From Deltaproteobacteria bacterium (lineage in GTDB: Bacteria > Myxococcota > Myxococcia > Myxococcales > 40CM-4-68-19), in assembly GCA_025358085.1 (NCBI GenBank), contig JANYKT010000169.1:1-34906 (forward strand): 34,906 nt of DNA. The letters are read 5' to 3'. The notes under the pieces are model-generated. The model saw nothing but the letters and a program-made list of their open reading frames with translations. It did no database searches and was not told the origin of the DNA. The position numbers and the translations under genes are program-made. Shown piece by piece: positions 1-8,215 of this stretch. The number at the start of each line of letters is the position of its first letter. Positions within the stretch are counted from its first letter, which is position 1.

Positions 1-164
1 GGCGGCTTTCGCGAGCGTTCCAATCGAGCGGAGCTGTGGGCTTGGTATCGCGCCAGCGCGGTCGGCCAAGCAACCACCAGCTCCCGGACGGCCTTCGAGC
101 GACAGCGATCAACCTGGTCCGTGAGCGGTATGCCGACTTCGAGTGGCAAGTCCCCGTTGCTTGA
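1..164 (+). pseudogene. ISNCY-type transposase N-terminal remnant
   Basis: Reading from base 3, the frame gives a helix-turn-helix region with the motif GLVSRQRGRPSN, followed by LPDGLRATAINLVRERYADF and then a stop at 162-164. From family knowledge, ISNCY transposases have an RGRPSN stretch after the N-terminal HTH and continue YxDFGPTLAxEKL. Here the match stops right after YADF, and nine unrelated codons lead to the stop. The gene therefore appears broken by deletion or rearrangement, and its 5' part lies outside the window. No terminal inverted repeat can be seen. It marks the left edge of the RiPP locus and suggests past mobile-element activity. Confidence 0.65.
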
Positions 165-177
165 GCTCCTCGGCGCG

Positions 178-1392
178 TCAGCGGAAAAGCGGTTTCAAAA
201 GCTCGATTTCCCCGATTTGCGACGCTGTCTCCAGGATCGTCCGTTCCCCGCCGAGCGGAATCTCGAACTCCTTGCGCAGCTCGCAGAGAAGCTGGTTCCC
301 CTCGAGCCCGCGCAGCATCACCCGAAGGATGGCCACACCCGCTTGGTCCAGCGACGTATCCAACGCTTCCATCTCCCAGGCTTCTTGAAGCACCGTGACG
401 ATGTGGTCATGAACATCCGTCCCTGGAGAGCTCCTCGCGATCCATTCTTCAATTGGCCGCTTCTCCGAGTAGGTTAACAAGAGCGCGAGCAGCAGGCGGG
501 GTCCTTCTTCGCGCAGCGCGTCCCAGTCGACCGAGCGATGGAGCACGATCCCGCGAGAGACCGCCGGGATGCCTTCCACCCACGCTCCAAACTTGCCCCG
601 CATCTTCTCCAGCACGCGCGGAAGGAGGCTACTCTCCTCCAGGTAATTCCAATGATCCAGCAGGTGGGTTACGGCCGCCCACGCGTCCGCAGCAAGGATC
701 ATTTCCTGCAGGTACGCATTTGCCGAAGCGTGGCCCGCCTCGCGCAGGAACTCGAACATCTTCGAGCGTTTTTTATACTCCCACGGGATCTCAGGCCCAT
801 ACGGCGGTGGACGAACGATTCGGGTGGCCAAGCCGGGAGCATCGTATTGATATTGAATGACGCCGCGCGGTGCCTCGAGCGTGCGCGCCACCAACACGAT
901 GGTGGGGCGCCCGAGGTGCCAGACGCGGTGCGCGGAGGCAGAACCCGGCATGAGCGGAGCCACCATTCCGGGTCGCAGCAGCTCAGTCTTCCGCAGCTCG
1001 AGCTTGCCCGTGAGCACGCCCGGGCCGGGCTCGCCTTCGATTTGCAGCTCGAAAGAGCAATGCAAGCTATCGCCGGCGAGGTTGACGAAAGCGCCCGCAA
1101 AACCGTGATCATGAATAAATAGATCGGGCGTTAAGTAGAGATACAGATTCAGGACAAAGCGCTCGCCGCGAAAGACGGTGAACGCGGGCGGCCCTGCATC
1201 GCCGAATGGATTGCACTCTTCGGGGAATTCGTCCGTGGACAGTGTCCAGGCAGTCAGAGCCGCCAGATCGATCGCGCCGACGAGATCAGCTTTCCCCAGA
1301 GCCTGCACGGCGGCGCCGGTGAAAGCGGCGATGCTCCCGCCTCGCCACTCCCTTTCGATTTCCTTCGCCAGGCTTTTGATCTGCTCGCGCAT
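178..1392 (-). CDS. Cupin-like hypothetical protein, divergent from lanC
   Basis: A 404-residue protein with no recognised full-length family. Residues about 70-175 look like a cupin or cysteine-dioxygenase-like barrel: LFIHDHGFAGAFVNLAG supplies an H-x-H pair, and SAHRVWHLGRPTIVLVART supplies later histidines in the position expected of a second cupin motif. The remaining 200 residues are helical and leucine-rich with no motif I know. The ATG at 1392 has GGAAG eight bases upstream. Only about 60 bp separate its start from lanC, so the two may share a divergent control region. Whether it acts on the peptide, for example as an oxidase, or senses something is unknown. Metal binding is inferred from the His pattern only. 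Confidence 0.75.
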   Translation of the reverse strand: MREQIKSLAKEIEREWRGGSIAAFTGAAVQALGKADLVGAIDLAALTAWTLSTDEFPEECNPFGDAGPPAFTVFRGERFVLNLYLYLTPDLFIHDHGFAGAFVNLAGDSLHCSFELQIEGEPGPGVLTGKLELRKTELLRPGMVAPLMPGSASAHRVWHLGRPTIVLVARTLEAPRGVIQYQYDAPGLATRIVRPPPYGPEIPWEYKKRSKMFEFLREAGHASANAYLQEMILAADAWAAVTHLLDHWNYLEESSLLPRVLEKMRGKFGAWVEGIPAVSRGIVLHRSVDWDALREEGPRLLLALLLTYSEKRPIEEWIARSSPGTDVHDHIVTVLQEAWEMEALDTSLDQAGVAILRVMLRGLEGNQLLCELRKEFEIPLGGERTILETASQIGEIELLKPLFR

Positions 1393-1455
1393 GTGGCGTC
1401 TTCCATCGGGTTGGCAGGCTGACCTTGCCGCCCGAGTGTATGCTGCGCCGCCGTG

Positions 1456-2661
1456 ATGTCTACTCGCTGGGTGCCACTCCTGATCGGGCGCGATGCGGCG
1501 CGTGCGTGGGAGGCGATCGAGGCCATCGCCGCCGACCTCGACCGGGAATTACCCGACGTATCGCTTGCGATGGGCCACGCGGGGATCGCGCTCTTCTACG
1601 CATACCTTGCCCGCAGCTCCGGGCGGCCGGACCCGCGTGCCGGGCGGCACCTGGACCTCGCCATCGATGCTCTCCAGCACGAGGAACTCGACGCTTCCCT
1701 CTATTCCGGATTCGTCGGAGTGGCGTGGACTGCCGAGCACCTTCGCGGGGCGGAAAACAACGCTCAGAATCAAGCCGTCGATGCGGCGCTGGTGGAGCTT
1801 CTCGCGGATGGAGATTGGTACCCTCCTTATGATCTGATTGCGGGCCTGACCGGAATGGGCGTGTATGCGCTCGAGAGAGGCAGATCAGGCACTCTCTGCC
1901 TGACGAGGGTTCTCAGCGGCCTAGAGCGCGTGGCGGAACGCCACCAAGGCCGCACCACCTGGCGGGCCGCTCTCGATCTACTCGCCGACCAGCAGCTCGC
2001 CTCGTCAAGAGGTTACTACAATCTCGGTGTCGCCCATGGCGTGGGAGGCGTGATGGCGTTTCTGGCGTTCGCCGTGCAAGCGGGTGCGAACGCGCAAGCG
2101 CTGCTCGACGAAACCAAACATTGGATTGGGGCCTTTCGCGCGCAATCTGGCTCGCCTCGCTATCCTTGCCTGATCGACGTCGAAGATCTGCGGGGCCGGC
2201 AACTGCGCTCCGCCTGGTGCCATGGGGATCCAGGGCTCGCGGCGGCGTGGCTTTCGGCCGCGCGAGCAACCGGCGATGCAGCCTGGGAGCGCCAGGCCTT
2301 GGAGATGGCCCGGGGCTTCGCGGGGCGTTCGGAAAAGGAGCTTGGCGTGACGGACGCCGGGCTTTGCCATGGCGCAGCGGGCTTGGGACATTTGCTCAAC
2401 CGGCTTCACCATGCCTCCCAAGAACCCATCTTCGCGGACGCGGCAATGCACTGGTTCGTCCGTGCGCTCGACCTGCGGCGTCCCGGCTCGGGAACGGGTG
2501 GATTCCTCGCCGCGGGATTGGACCAAAAGGGCGGCCCGAGCTGGGACAGCGAACCGGGACTGCTGGTGGGCGCGGCCGGTGTCGGGCTCGCGTTGCTGGG
2601 GGCGGTCAGCACCATCGCTCCGTCCTGGGATCGCGTGTTGCTGGTGTCTTCCCGTGGCTGA
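1456..2661 (+). CDS. lanC: LanC-like lanthipeptide cyclase
   Basis: A 401-residue LanC cyclase, which adds Cys thiols to dehydroalanine or dehydrobutyrine to form (methyl)lanthionine. The family's alpha-toroid repeats are visible as recurrent Gly-rich segments (MGHAGIALFYAYLA, GLTGMGVYALERG, GVAHGVGGVMAFLA, GAAGLGHLLNRL). The expected zinc ligands are Cys255 in SAWCHGDPG and the Cys304-His305 pair in LCHGAAG. His194 in the AHG motif matches the acid/base histidine of NisC. Length matches the family (about 400-430). ATG 1456 is chosen; a GTG one codon earlier (1453) is equally possible because neither has a clear ribosome site. The 3' end overlaps lanB by 8 bases, which indicates translational coupling. 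Confidence 0.93.
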   Translation: MSTRWVPLLIGRDAARAWEAIEAIAADLDRELPDVSLAMGHAGIALFYAYLARSSGRPDPRAGRHLDLAIDALQHEELDASLYSGFVGVAWTAEHLRGAENNAQNQAVDAALVELLADGDWYPPYDLIAGLTGMGVYALERGRSGTLCLTRVLSGLERVAERHQGRTTWRAALDLLADQQLASSRGYYNLGVAHGVGGVMAFLAFAVQAGANAQALLDETKHWIGAFRAQSGSPRYPCLIDVEDLRGRQLRSAWCHGDPGLAAAWLSAARATGDAAWERQALEMARGFAGRSEKELGVTDAGLCHGAAGLGHLLNRLHHASQEPIFADAAMHWFVRALDLRRPGSGTGGFLAAGLDQKGGPSWDSEPGLLVGAAGVGLALLGAVSTIAPSWDRVLLVSSRG

Positions 2662-5600
2662 CGACCGCGGCTTCGAGCCTTCCGGGTTCTTCGTTCTCCG
2701 CAGCCCGCTTTTGCCGTACGCCTCCTTCCTCGAGCTGGGCGACGCGCTGACCGCGGCAGCCTGCGCGGACGACGGGGCTGCGCTCGAGCAGGCCTTGGCG
2801 GCGGACCGTGCGCTGGTGCGAACCAGGCTGCGCGCGCTGATACGCCGCTCCGTCGTTCGCGATGCGCTCTTTTTGGCCTCGCCGAGCCTGGAAGCGAGAC
2901 TCGATGTCTGGGTGTCGAATCCCGATTCCGAAGCAGGACGAAAAGTCGAGCGCGCCCTGATGCGCTACGTCCAGCGCATGGCGGTGCGACCTACGCCCTT
3001 TGGCCTGTTCGCCGGCTGTTCGACGGGCCTCCTGGCGGAAGAGACTTCGTTGCGCACCGAAGGTGCCTCGGAGCTGCGACGCTATACGCGCCTCGACATG
3101 CATTATCTCTGTGCGCTGGCCGAAGACCTTGCCGCGCTGAGCGAACTGCGACCGTCTCTGCGCTGGTTTCCGAACTCAAGCCTCTGCGGCCTGCCACTTC
3201 GTCCGCGCTACATCGAAGGTACGATCAACGGATCCGACCGCAACCGCACCTACCACCTGATCGGTCTGGCCGCGACCGAGTACCTGCAACAGACCCTGGC
3301 CCGCGCCCGGGATGGCAGCACCATTGACGAGTTGGCCGCTGCGCTGACTTCCAGCGACGTCTCGCTCGCAGATGCGCTCGCGTACGTCGAGGGGCTGGTG
3401 GACAGCCAGGTGTTGGTGCCTTCGCTGGAGCCATTTGTCACCGGTCCCGAGCCGCTCTCGGCGTTGATCTCGGCGTTGTCCACACCTGCTGCGGCACCGA
3501 TCGCCTCTCGATTGGCAAAAGTGCGCGACGAGCTGCAAGCCATCGACCAGGCCGGACCCGGCGCCCTTCCCGCGACGTACCGGCGGGTGGCGGAAGGTCT
3601 CGCCGCTCTTCCCACCGCCGTCGAGCTGCCCCGCCTGTACCAGGTCGACCTGCTGCGTCCCGCGCCTTCGGCCACGCTGGGTCGCGACGTGATTGCGAAG
3701 CTCTCACGCGCTGTCGGCCTGCTCGCGCGACTCGCACCCTCCAGTCCGCGGGAAGGCGCGTTGCGGGCTTTTCGCGAGTCCTTTCGTCAGCGATACGAAG
3801 ATCGCGAAATGCCCCTGATGGAGGTGCTGGACGACGACGTGGGGATTGGCTTTGGGTCCCTCTCCGAGCTTGGCACCGAGATCTCGCCGCTGCTCGACGG
3901 CCTCGACTTCCCTATCGACGTGGCGGTACCAGCGCGGTGGGGAGGTCGCGAAGAGATCCTGCTCAGGAAGCTGCAGGCCGTCCACGCGGCACGCGCGAAA
4001 GTGCTGGAGCTCACCGAAGCCGATCTCGATGAGCTGGCCTCCGGCGAAGATGCGCGGTTGCCCGACGCTTTCGCGGCGGTGGTGACGCTGGGCACTGACC
4101 GGACCTTGCTCCTGCATGCAGTTGCAGGTCCGTCGGGCGCCCTGCTGTTCGGGCGATTCTGTCATGGCGACCCCTCGCTGCTGGCGCACGTGCGGGCGCA
4201 CCTCGCAGCCGAAGAGCGACTGCGGCCAGACGCGGTGTTCGCGGAGATCGCCCACCTTCCGCAAGGTCGATCGGGAAACATCCTCTGCCGTCCGTTGCTG
4301 AGGCAGTACGAGCTTCCTTACTCGGGCCGTTCAGGGGCGGCGAAAGATCACCAGCTGAGGGCAGCGGATCTGCTCGTGTCCGTTCGCGGTGAGAGGGTTC
4401 TTCTTCGCTCGCGCAGCCTGGATAAGGAGATTGTTCCGCGCTTGACCACGGCCCACAATTTCGTCGATGCCGACGTGACTCTTTACCGCTTCCTGTGTGC
4501 GCTGCAGACACAGGATGGGACCGGCCTGAACTGGGATTGGGGCAGTCTGTCGAAGGCGTCTTTTCTGCCAAGGGTGGTGGCTGGCGACGTGGTCCTTGCG
4601 CTCGCCGCCTGGCGGCTTTGGGAAAGCGATCTGAAACCACTCCTGCAAGCCGATGCAACCGCATGGTTCCGCTGGGCGCAGGACCTGCGAACTCGATTGC
4701 AGCTTCCCCGATTCATCCTTTTTGCCGATTTCGACAACCGATTGCCCGTCGATTTGGACAACGTGCTGAGCGTCGAGGCGTTCTGCCAGCTCATCAAGGA
4801 GCGGAAGGAAGCTCTGCTGCTCGAAACGTATCCCGGAGCCGTAGTCGAGGCGCCGGAAGGCCTGCTCACGCACGAGCTGATCGTGCCTTTCGTCTGCACC
4901 CGAACCTCGGCGCCGGCTGCCAGGGTACGTTCCTCGGCTGGGGAGGTGAAGCGCTCCTTCGCCCCCGGCTCCGAATGGCTCTACTTGAAGATCTACACGG
5001 GCGTCTCCGCGGCTGATGACGTCTTGCGGTTGGTGGCGCCGGTGCTGGCTGCCGCCGTCCAATCGAGGCTTGTGGAGCGCTGGTTTTTTCTCCGCTATTC
5101 CGACCCCGATTACCATCTGCGCCTGCGTGCCGCGGGACCTCCTGAGCGACTGCTGCAGGCTCTGCTTCCGGCATTGACCACTGCGCTCGAGCCTTTAAAG
5201 ACCGACGGCCGGATTTGGCGCATGGCGCTGGACACGTACCAGCCGGAAGTGGAGCGGTATGGGGGCGATCGTGGGCTTGTCCTGGCAGAACGATTGTTTC
5301 ATGCCGACAGCGAAGCAGCGCTGGAGATCGTCTGCTCTTTGTCAGGTGAAGGAGCCGTGGATAGCCGTTGGCAGCTCTGCGTGCTGGGTGTCGAAGGGCT
5401 CCTGGATGCTTTTGCCCTGGACGATGACGCCAGGCGGCACCTGCTCCACGCCTTGCGGACGCAATTCGCCGCCGAGTTCCGCTCCACTGTGGCTTTCGAG
5501 CGGCAATTGGATAAGAAGTATCGCGCGGACCGACTAGCGCTCGAAACCCTGCTGGCGGGCGGATCGCCGGGACTGGTGGAGAATTGCCGCGAAATCATTC

Positions 5601-5839
5601 GCCGCCGCAACCATCGTCTGGGTGTCATTGCTGGCGAGCTTCGGCACGCGGAAGCCAGCGGCGACCTCGCCGTCCCCGTGAACGATCTGATCCAAAGCTA
5701 CATCCATATGTGGACGAATCGCATGTTCCGCTCTGCCGGCCGTGCGCAGGAGTTGGTGATTTACGATTTTCTGAGCCGGGTTTACGAATCGCGGCTCGCC
5801 CGACGACGGCAGCAGCGACCGCACGGCAAGAAGGAGTGA
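2654..5839 (+). CDS. lanB: Class I lanthipeptide dehydratase LanB (full length)
   Basis: A 1061-residue tRNA-Glu-dependent dehydratase that glutamylates Ser/Thr of the precursor and eliminates glutamate to give dehydroamino acids. The N-terminal glutamylation domain starts with the typical FFVLRSPLLPYASFLEL and continues to about residue 650 (AVRPTPFGLFAG near 115). The C-terminal elimination domain (SpaB_C type) runs from about residue 770, with SEWLYLKIYTG, then RYSDPDYHLRLR and DTYQPEVERYGG. Both domains sit in one chain, as in NisB and MibB, unlike the split enzymes of thiopeptide and goadsporin loci. GTG 2654 is chosen because it overlaps the lanC stop by 8 bases and gives the correct N-terminus; an open frame continues further upstream but there it only shadows lanC. 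Confidence 0.93.
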   Translation: MADDRGFEPSGFFVLRSPLLPYASFLELGDALTAAACADDGAALEQALAADRALVRTRLRALIRRSVVRDALFLASPSLEARLDVWVSNPDSEAGRKVERALMRYVQRMAVRPTPFGLFAGCSTGLLAEETSLRTEGASELRRYTRLDMHYLCALAEDLAALSELRPSLRWFPNSSLCGLPLRPRYIEGTINGSDRNRTYHLIGLAATEYLQQTLARARDGSTIDELAAALTSSDVSLADALAYVEGLVDSQVLVPSLEPFVTGPEPLSALISALSTPAAAPIASRLAKVRDELQAIDQAGPGALPATYRRVAEGLAALPTAVELPRLYQVDLLRPAPSATLGRDVIAKLSRAVGLLARLAPSSPREGALRAFRESFRQRYEDREMPLMEVLDDDVGIGFGSLSELGTEISPLLDGLDFPIDVAVPARWGGREEILLRKLQAVHAARAKVLELTEADLDELASGEDARLPDAFAAVVTLGTDRTLLLHAVAGPSGALLFGRFCHGDPSLLAHVRAHLAAEERLRPDAVFAEIAHLPQGRSGNILCRPLLRQYELPYSGRSGAAKDHQLRAADLLVSVRGERVLLRSRSLDKEIVPRLTTAHNFVDADVTLYRFLCALQTQDGTGLNWDWGSLSKASFLPRVVAGDVVLALAAWRLWESDLKPLLQADATAWFRWAQDLRTRLQLPRFILFADFDNRLPVDLDNVLSVEAFCQLIKERKEALLLETYPGAVVEAPEGLLTHELIVPFVCTRTSAPAARVRSSAGEVKRSFAPGSEWLYLKIYTGVSAADDVLRLVAPVLAAAVQSRLVERWFFLRYSDPDYHLRLRAAGPPERLLQALLPALTTALEPLKTDGRIWRMALDTYQPEVERYGGDRGLVLAERLFHADSEAALEIVCSLSGEGAVDSRWQLCVLGVEGLLDAFALDDDARRHLLHALRTQFAAEFRSTVAFERQLDKKYRADRLALETLLAGGSPGLVENCREIIRRRNHRLGVIAGELRHAEASGDLAVPVNDLIQSYIHMWTNRMFRSAGRAQELVIYDFLSRVYESRLARRRQQRPHGKKE

Positions 5840-5951
5840 TAAGCGTCGCTGCCGAGCAGACGCCCGGCGCGGTGTTGCCCGCGAAAAGAGGACGCGCTAC
5901 GTTCGCTGGGCGTCCGGAATCAATCCGGCGAGATCCCAAATGGGAGCCATC

Positions 5952-6086
5952 ATGAACGATGCCATGCCGATCGAAAGAGCCAAGCCGCTCATCATCGGGA
6001 AAGAAACGATCAAACGCCTGAAGGCGAAGTCGGCGATGAAGTCGTACAGGACGCAGACCAGCATCTGTTCGTACTGCACGCCCTGA
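5952..6086 (+). CDS. lanA: Lanthipeptide precursor peptide LanA
   Basis: A 44-residue peptide 112 bp after lanB. The leader contains PLIIGKETIKRL (residues 12-23), matching the L-x-L-x-KETI-xx-L pattern seen in many class I precursors, especially from Bacteroidota and myxobacteria. The C-terminus reads TQTSICSYCTP (34-44). It offers dehydratable T34, T36, S37, S40 and T43 and two thiols, C39 and C42, so at most two rings. Both cysteines lie in the last six residues, as expected for a core. ATG 5952 has GGAG five bases upstream (5943-5946); ATG 5940 is in frame but lacks a ribosome site. There is no Gly-Gly cleavage motif, so the leader/core border is uncertain (perhaps after R33). The minus-strand frame over this stretch is a shadow. 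Confidence 0.85.
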   Translation: MNDAMPIERAKPLIIGKETIKRLKAKSAMKSYRTQTSICSYCTP

Positions 6087-6128
6087 GACGGTGAATCCGC
6101 GCCGCGCGCCATTGTTTGCATGCGGCGG

Positions 6129-6182
6129 CCTCCTTCCCGGGCCCGATTTCCGGCCACTGGAATTCGGAGCCTGGGAAGGAGG
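6129..6182 (+). promoter_or_regulatory. Long stem-loop between lanA and ycaO
   Basis: The outer stem pairs 6129-6138 with 6173-6182 (10 perfect base pairs). It continues as 6139-6142 with 6169-6172 (one GU), a single bulged A at 6168, then 6143-6151 with 6159-6167 (one T-T mismatch) around a seven-base loop. That is about 23 pairs in 54 bases. No T-run follows, so it is not a standard terminator. By analogy with other RiPP operons, a hairpin after the precursor gene may stabilise lanA mRNA or partly stop transcription, giving more precursor than enzyme. That role is inferred. It lies inside the open frame upstream of the chosen ycaO start, which argues against a longer YcaO. Confidence 0.7.
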
Positions 6183-6221
6183 GCATCACGAGCCCTTCGC
6201 GCTTTTAGTCGCGGAGGTGGT

Positions 6222-7475
6222 TTGAAGATTTTCGGCGTCGACCAGCGACAGCCAAAGCATTTTCTCGCGGGGACCCACCGGGCGCGAAGCCCGCGTGAGA
6301 CGGTGGCCGACTACCGCCGTTTCATGCAGCAGATGGGAATTACCAGGCTTGCCAACGTCACCGGTCTGGACGTCCTTGGATTGCCGGTGTTCATGGCCAT
6401 CCGGCCCAACTCGCGTGTTCTCTCCGTGTCGCAAGGGAAGGGTTTGGATCGCGATGCCGCAGCGGCCTCGGCGCTGATGGAGTCCATCGAATATTGGCAC
6501 GCCGAGCGGATGGACCTCCTGCCGCTGCGCTTCGATTCTTTTCAATCCCTCTCGCGGCAAGCCAAGGCCGTCGTGATTCTGGAGGAGTTGCCCAGGTGCG
6601 TTGGCGCCGTGGTTTCGCACGATCGTCCTCTCCTCTGGGTCGAGGGGCACGATTTAATCAGCGGGGTGCGAACCTGGATCCCCGAAGAGGCGGTGGGACT
6701 GAACATGGTGCTCCCAGCCAGTCAAGAACCAATCTTTCTTCGCGGCGGCAATGGCCTTGCTTCGGGCAATCATCCACTCGAGGCCATTGTCCACGCGCTG
6801 CTCGAGGCGATCGAGCGCGACGCGGTCACGCTCTGGTATCTGGATGAAGACTCCGAGCGGACCAAAGCGACTCAGGTGGACCCTTTCACCATCGACGATC
6901 CATCGTGCCGTTCGGTCCTGGACCGGCTCGATGCGGCGCAGGTTCACGCAGCAGTCTGGGATGTGACGAGCGATTTGCGGATTCCAACTTATGTCTGCAC
7001 CATCTTTGACGATCCGGGGATGCACGCGTGCGGCGCCTTTTCCGGATACGGCAGCCATCTTGCCCCCGAAATCGCGCTGCTCCGGGCGCTGACCGAGGCG
7101 GTGCAAAGCCGCCTCACACAGATCAGCGGCAGCCGCGACGACATGCTCCCCGCGAGCTACCACCGGGGTCGCACCGACGAGCTGCTCCACTCCCTCCGCG
7201 AAGAAGTCGCCGAACCCGCCCCGCAATTGCGCTTCCGCGACCGGCACTCGCTCTCGACCGATACCTTCGAAGGCGATCTGGCGGTCCTGCTCGACGCCCT
7301 GGGGCGCGTCTCGTTGAAGCAGGCAATCGCGGTCGACCTGAGCCGGCCGGAAATCGGCATTTCCGTGGTCAAGGTAGTGGTCCCGGGGCTCGCCGCGTAT
7401 CACGGCCATCCCCATGCTCCGGCCTCACGCGAGCGGGCCCGCGAAAAGCACCTGGCGCAACTGGATGCATCATGA
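6222..7475 (+). CDS. ycaO: YcaO-family peptide backbone-modifying enzyme
   Basis: A 417-residue YcaO protein. YcaO enzymes use ATP to activate backbone amides, giving azolines or, with TfuA, thioamides. The three expected motifs are present: ASALMESIEYWHAER (Glu87, Glu90), HALLEAIERDAVTLW (Glu195, Glu198) and LRALTEAVQSRLTQISGSRDD, which supply nucleotide and Mg ligands in the family. The N-terminal GTHRARSPRETVADYR and VSQGKGLDRDAAAA are also typical. The C-terminus is not a PxPxP tail like that of azoline cyclodehydratases, and no separate E1-like or ocin-ThiF partner is present. TTG 6222 is chosen for GGAGG at 6213-6217 (4-base gap); an ATG at 6120 is in frame but falls before the hairpin and lacks a ribosome site. 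The stop overlaps tfuA as ATGA. Confidence 0.92.
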   Translation: MKIFGVDQRQPKHFLAGTHRARSPRETVADYRRFMQQMGITRLANVTGLDVLGLPVFMAIRPNSRVLSVSQGKGLDRDAAAASALMESIEYWHAERMDLLPLRFDSFQSLSRQAKAVVILEELPRCVGAVVSHDRPLLWVEGHDLISGVRTWIPEEAVGLNMVLPASQEPIFLRGGNGLASGNHPLEAIVHALLEAIERDAVTLWYLDEDSERTKATQVDPFTIDDPSCRSVLDRLDAAQVHAAVWDVTSDLRIPTYVCTIFDDPGMHACGAFSGYGSHLAPEIALLRALTEAVQSRLTQISGSRDDMLPASYHRGRTDELLHSLREEVAEPAPQLRFRDRHSLSTDTFEGDLAVLLDALGRVSLKQAIAVDLSRPEIGISVVKVVVPGLAAYHGHPHAPASRERAREKHLAQLDAS

Positions 7476-8215
7476 GCGTCTATGTCTTTCTCGGTCCCAC
7501 CATGCCGGTCGATCATGCGCGCGCAATTCTCGACGCCGCATACCTCCCGCCGGCAGCCGCTGGTGACATCTGCAAGCTCGTGTTGGGGCCTTCTCCCGTA
7601 AAGGCCATTGCGCTGATCGACGGGCTGTTCCAGCAAATGCCTGCGGTCTGGCACAAGGAGATCCTCTTTGCGCTCTCTCACCGGATCCCTGTGTATGGGA
7701 GCTCGAGCATGGGAGCATTGCGCGCCGCGGAACTCGCTCCCTTCGGCATGGTTGGTGTTGGCCACATCTTCGAGGCATTCCGCGATGGCGTCTACGAGGA
7801 CGATGATGAGGTCGCCGTCATCCATGGTCTCGGCGAGCACCAGTACATTCCCCTGTCGGATCCAATGGTCAATCTACGACACGGCCTCGACCTCGCGGTT
7901 GCGTCCGGCTCTATTTCAGAGACGACAAAGACGAGGCTCACCGGCTTGGCCAAGTCCTGGTTCTATCCTGATCGGTCGTGGAAGAAGCTGTTGCGCGAGG
8001 CGCCGCTGGCTGGTGTGCCCGAAGCGGAGATCGCGCGCCTTCGTGAGCTGGTGGAGCGCGTCCGTCCGGACATGAAGAGAGCCGACGCGGAGCTCCTCCT
8101 GCACCGGGTAAAGGACGATGACTTGCGCGGGTTCGCCTTCACGCCCCCCACCTTTGATTTCGAGCCGACCAAATATTGGCAGTCGCTCGTCGCTGCAATG
8201 ACGCCGGCGATTTAA
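7472..8215 (+). CDS. tfuA: TfuA-like protein, YcaO partner
   Basis: A 247-residue TfuA-domain protein. Family signatures are clear: VFLGPTMPVDHAR at the N-terminus, YLPPAAAGDICKL, then IDGLFQQMPAVWHKEIL, GSSSMGALRAAELAPFGM, and an acidic VYEDDDEVAVIHG. TfuA proteins accompany YcaO enzymes that install thioamides, in methanogen McrA thioglycine and in thioviridamide-type peptides, and are thought to recruit YcaO or help deliver sulfide. ATG 7472 overlaps the ycaO stop by four bases, so the two are made together. This pairing is the main reason to predict thioamidation rather than azoline formation on the LanA core. It is the last recognisable gene of the operon. Confidence 0.93.
   Translation: MSVYVFLGPTMPVDHARAILDAAYLPPAAAGDICKLVLGPSPVKAIALIDGLFQQMPAVWHKEILFALSHRIPVYGSSSMGALRAAELAPFGMVGVGHIFEAFRDGVYEDDDEVAVIHGLGEHQYIPLSDPMVNLRHGLDLAVASGSISETTKTRLTGLAKSWFYPDRSWKKLLREAPLAGVPEAEIARLRELVERVRPDMKRADAELLLHRVKDDDLRGFAFTPPTFDFEPTKYWQSLVAAMTPAI

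Noticed and set aside
1411-1444. TTGGCA and TATGCT upstream of lanC
   Set aside because: The gap is 22 bases, outside the normal range for a sigma-70 promoter.
2369-2653. N-terminal extension of LanB inside lanC
   Set aside because: The frame is open only as a shadow of lanC; family similarity begins just after GTG 2654.
5875-5903. TTGCCC, 17-base gap, TACGTT as a promoter for lanA
   Set aside because: Poor match at -10 and GC-rich background; could occur by chance, and lanA may be read from the lanC promoter.
5897-6157. 86-codon minus-strand frame with hydrophobic segments
   Set aside because: It lies over lanA on the opposite strand, has no family match, and the plus-strand peptide has ribosome site, leader motif and context.
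6120-6221. Longer YcaO start at ATG 6120
   Set aside because: No ribosome site, Arg-rich translation unlike YcaO, and it would run through the hairpin. TTG 6222 with GGAGG fits family length.
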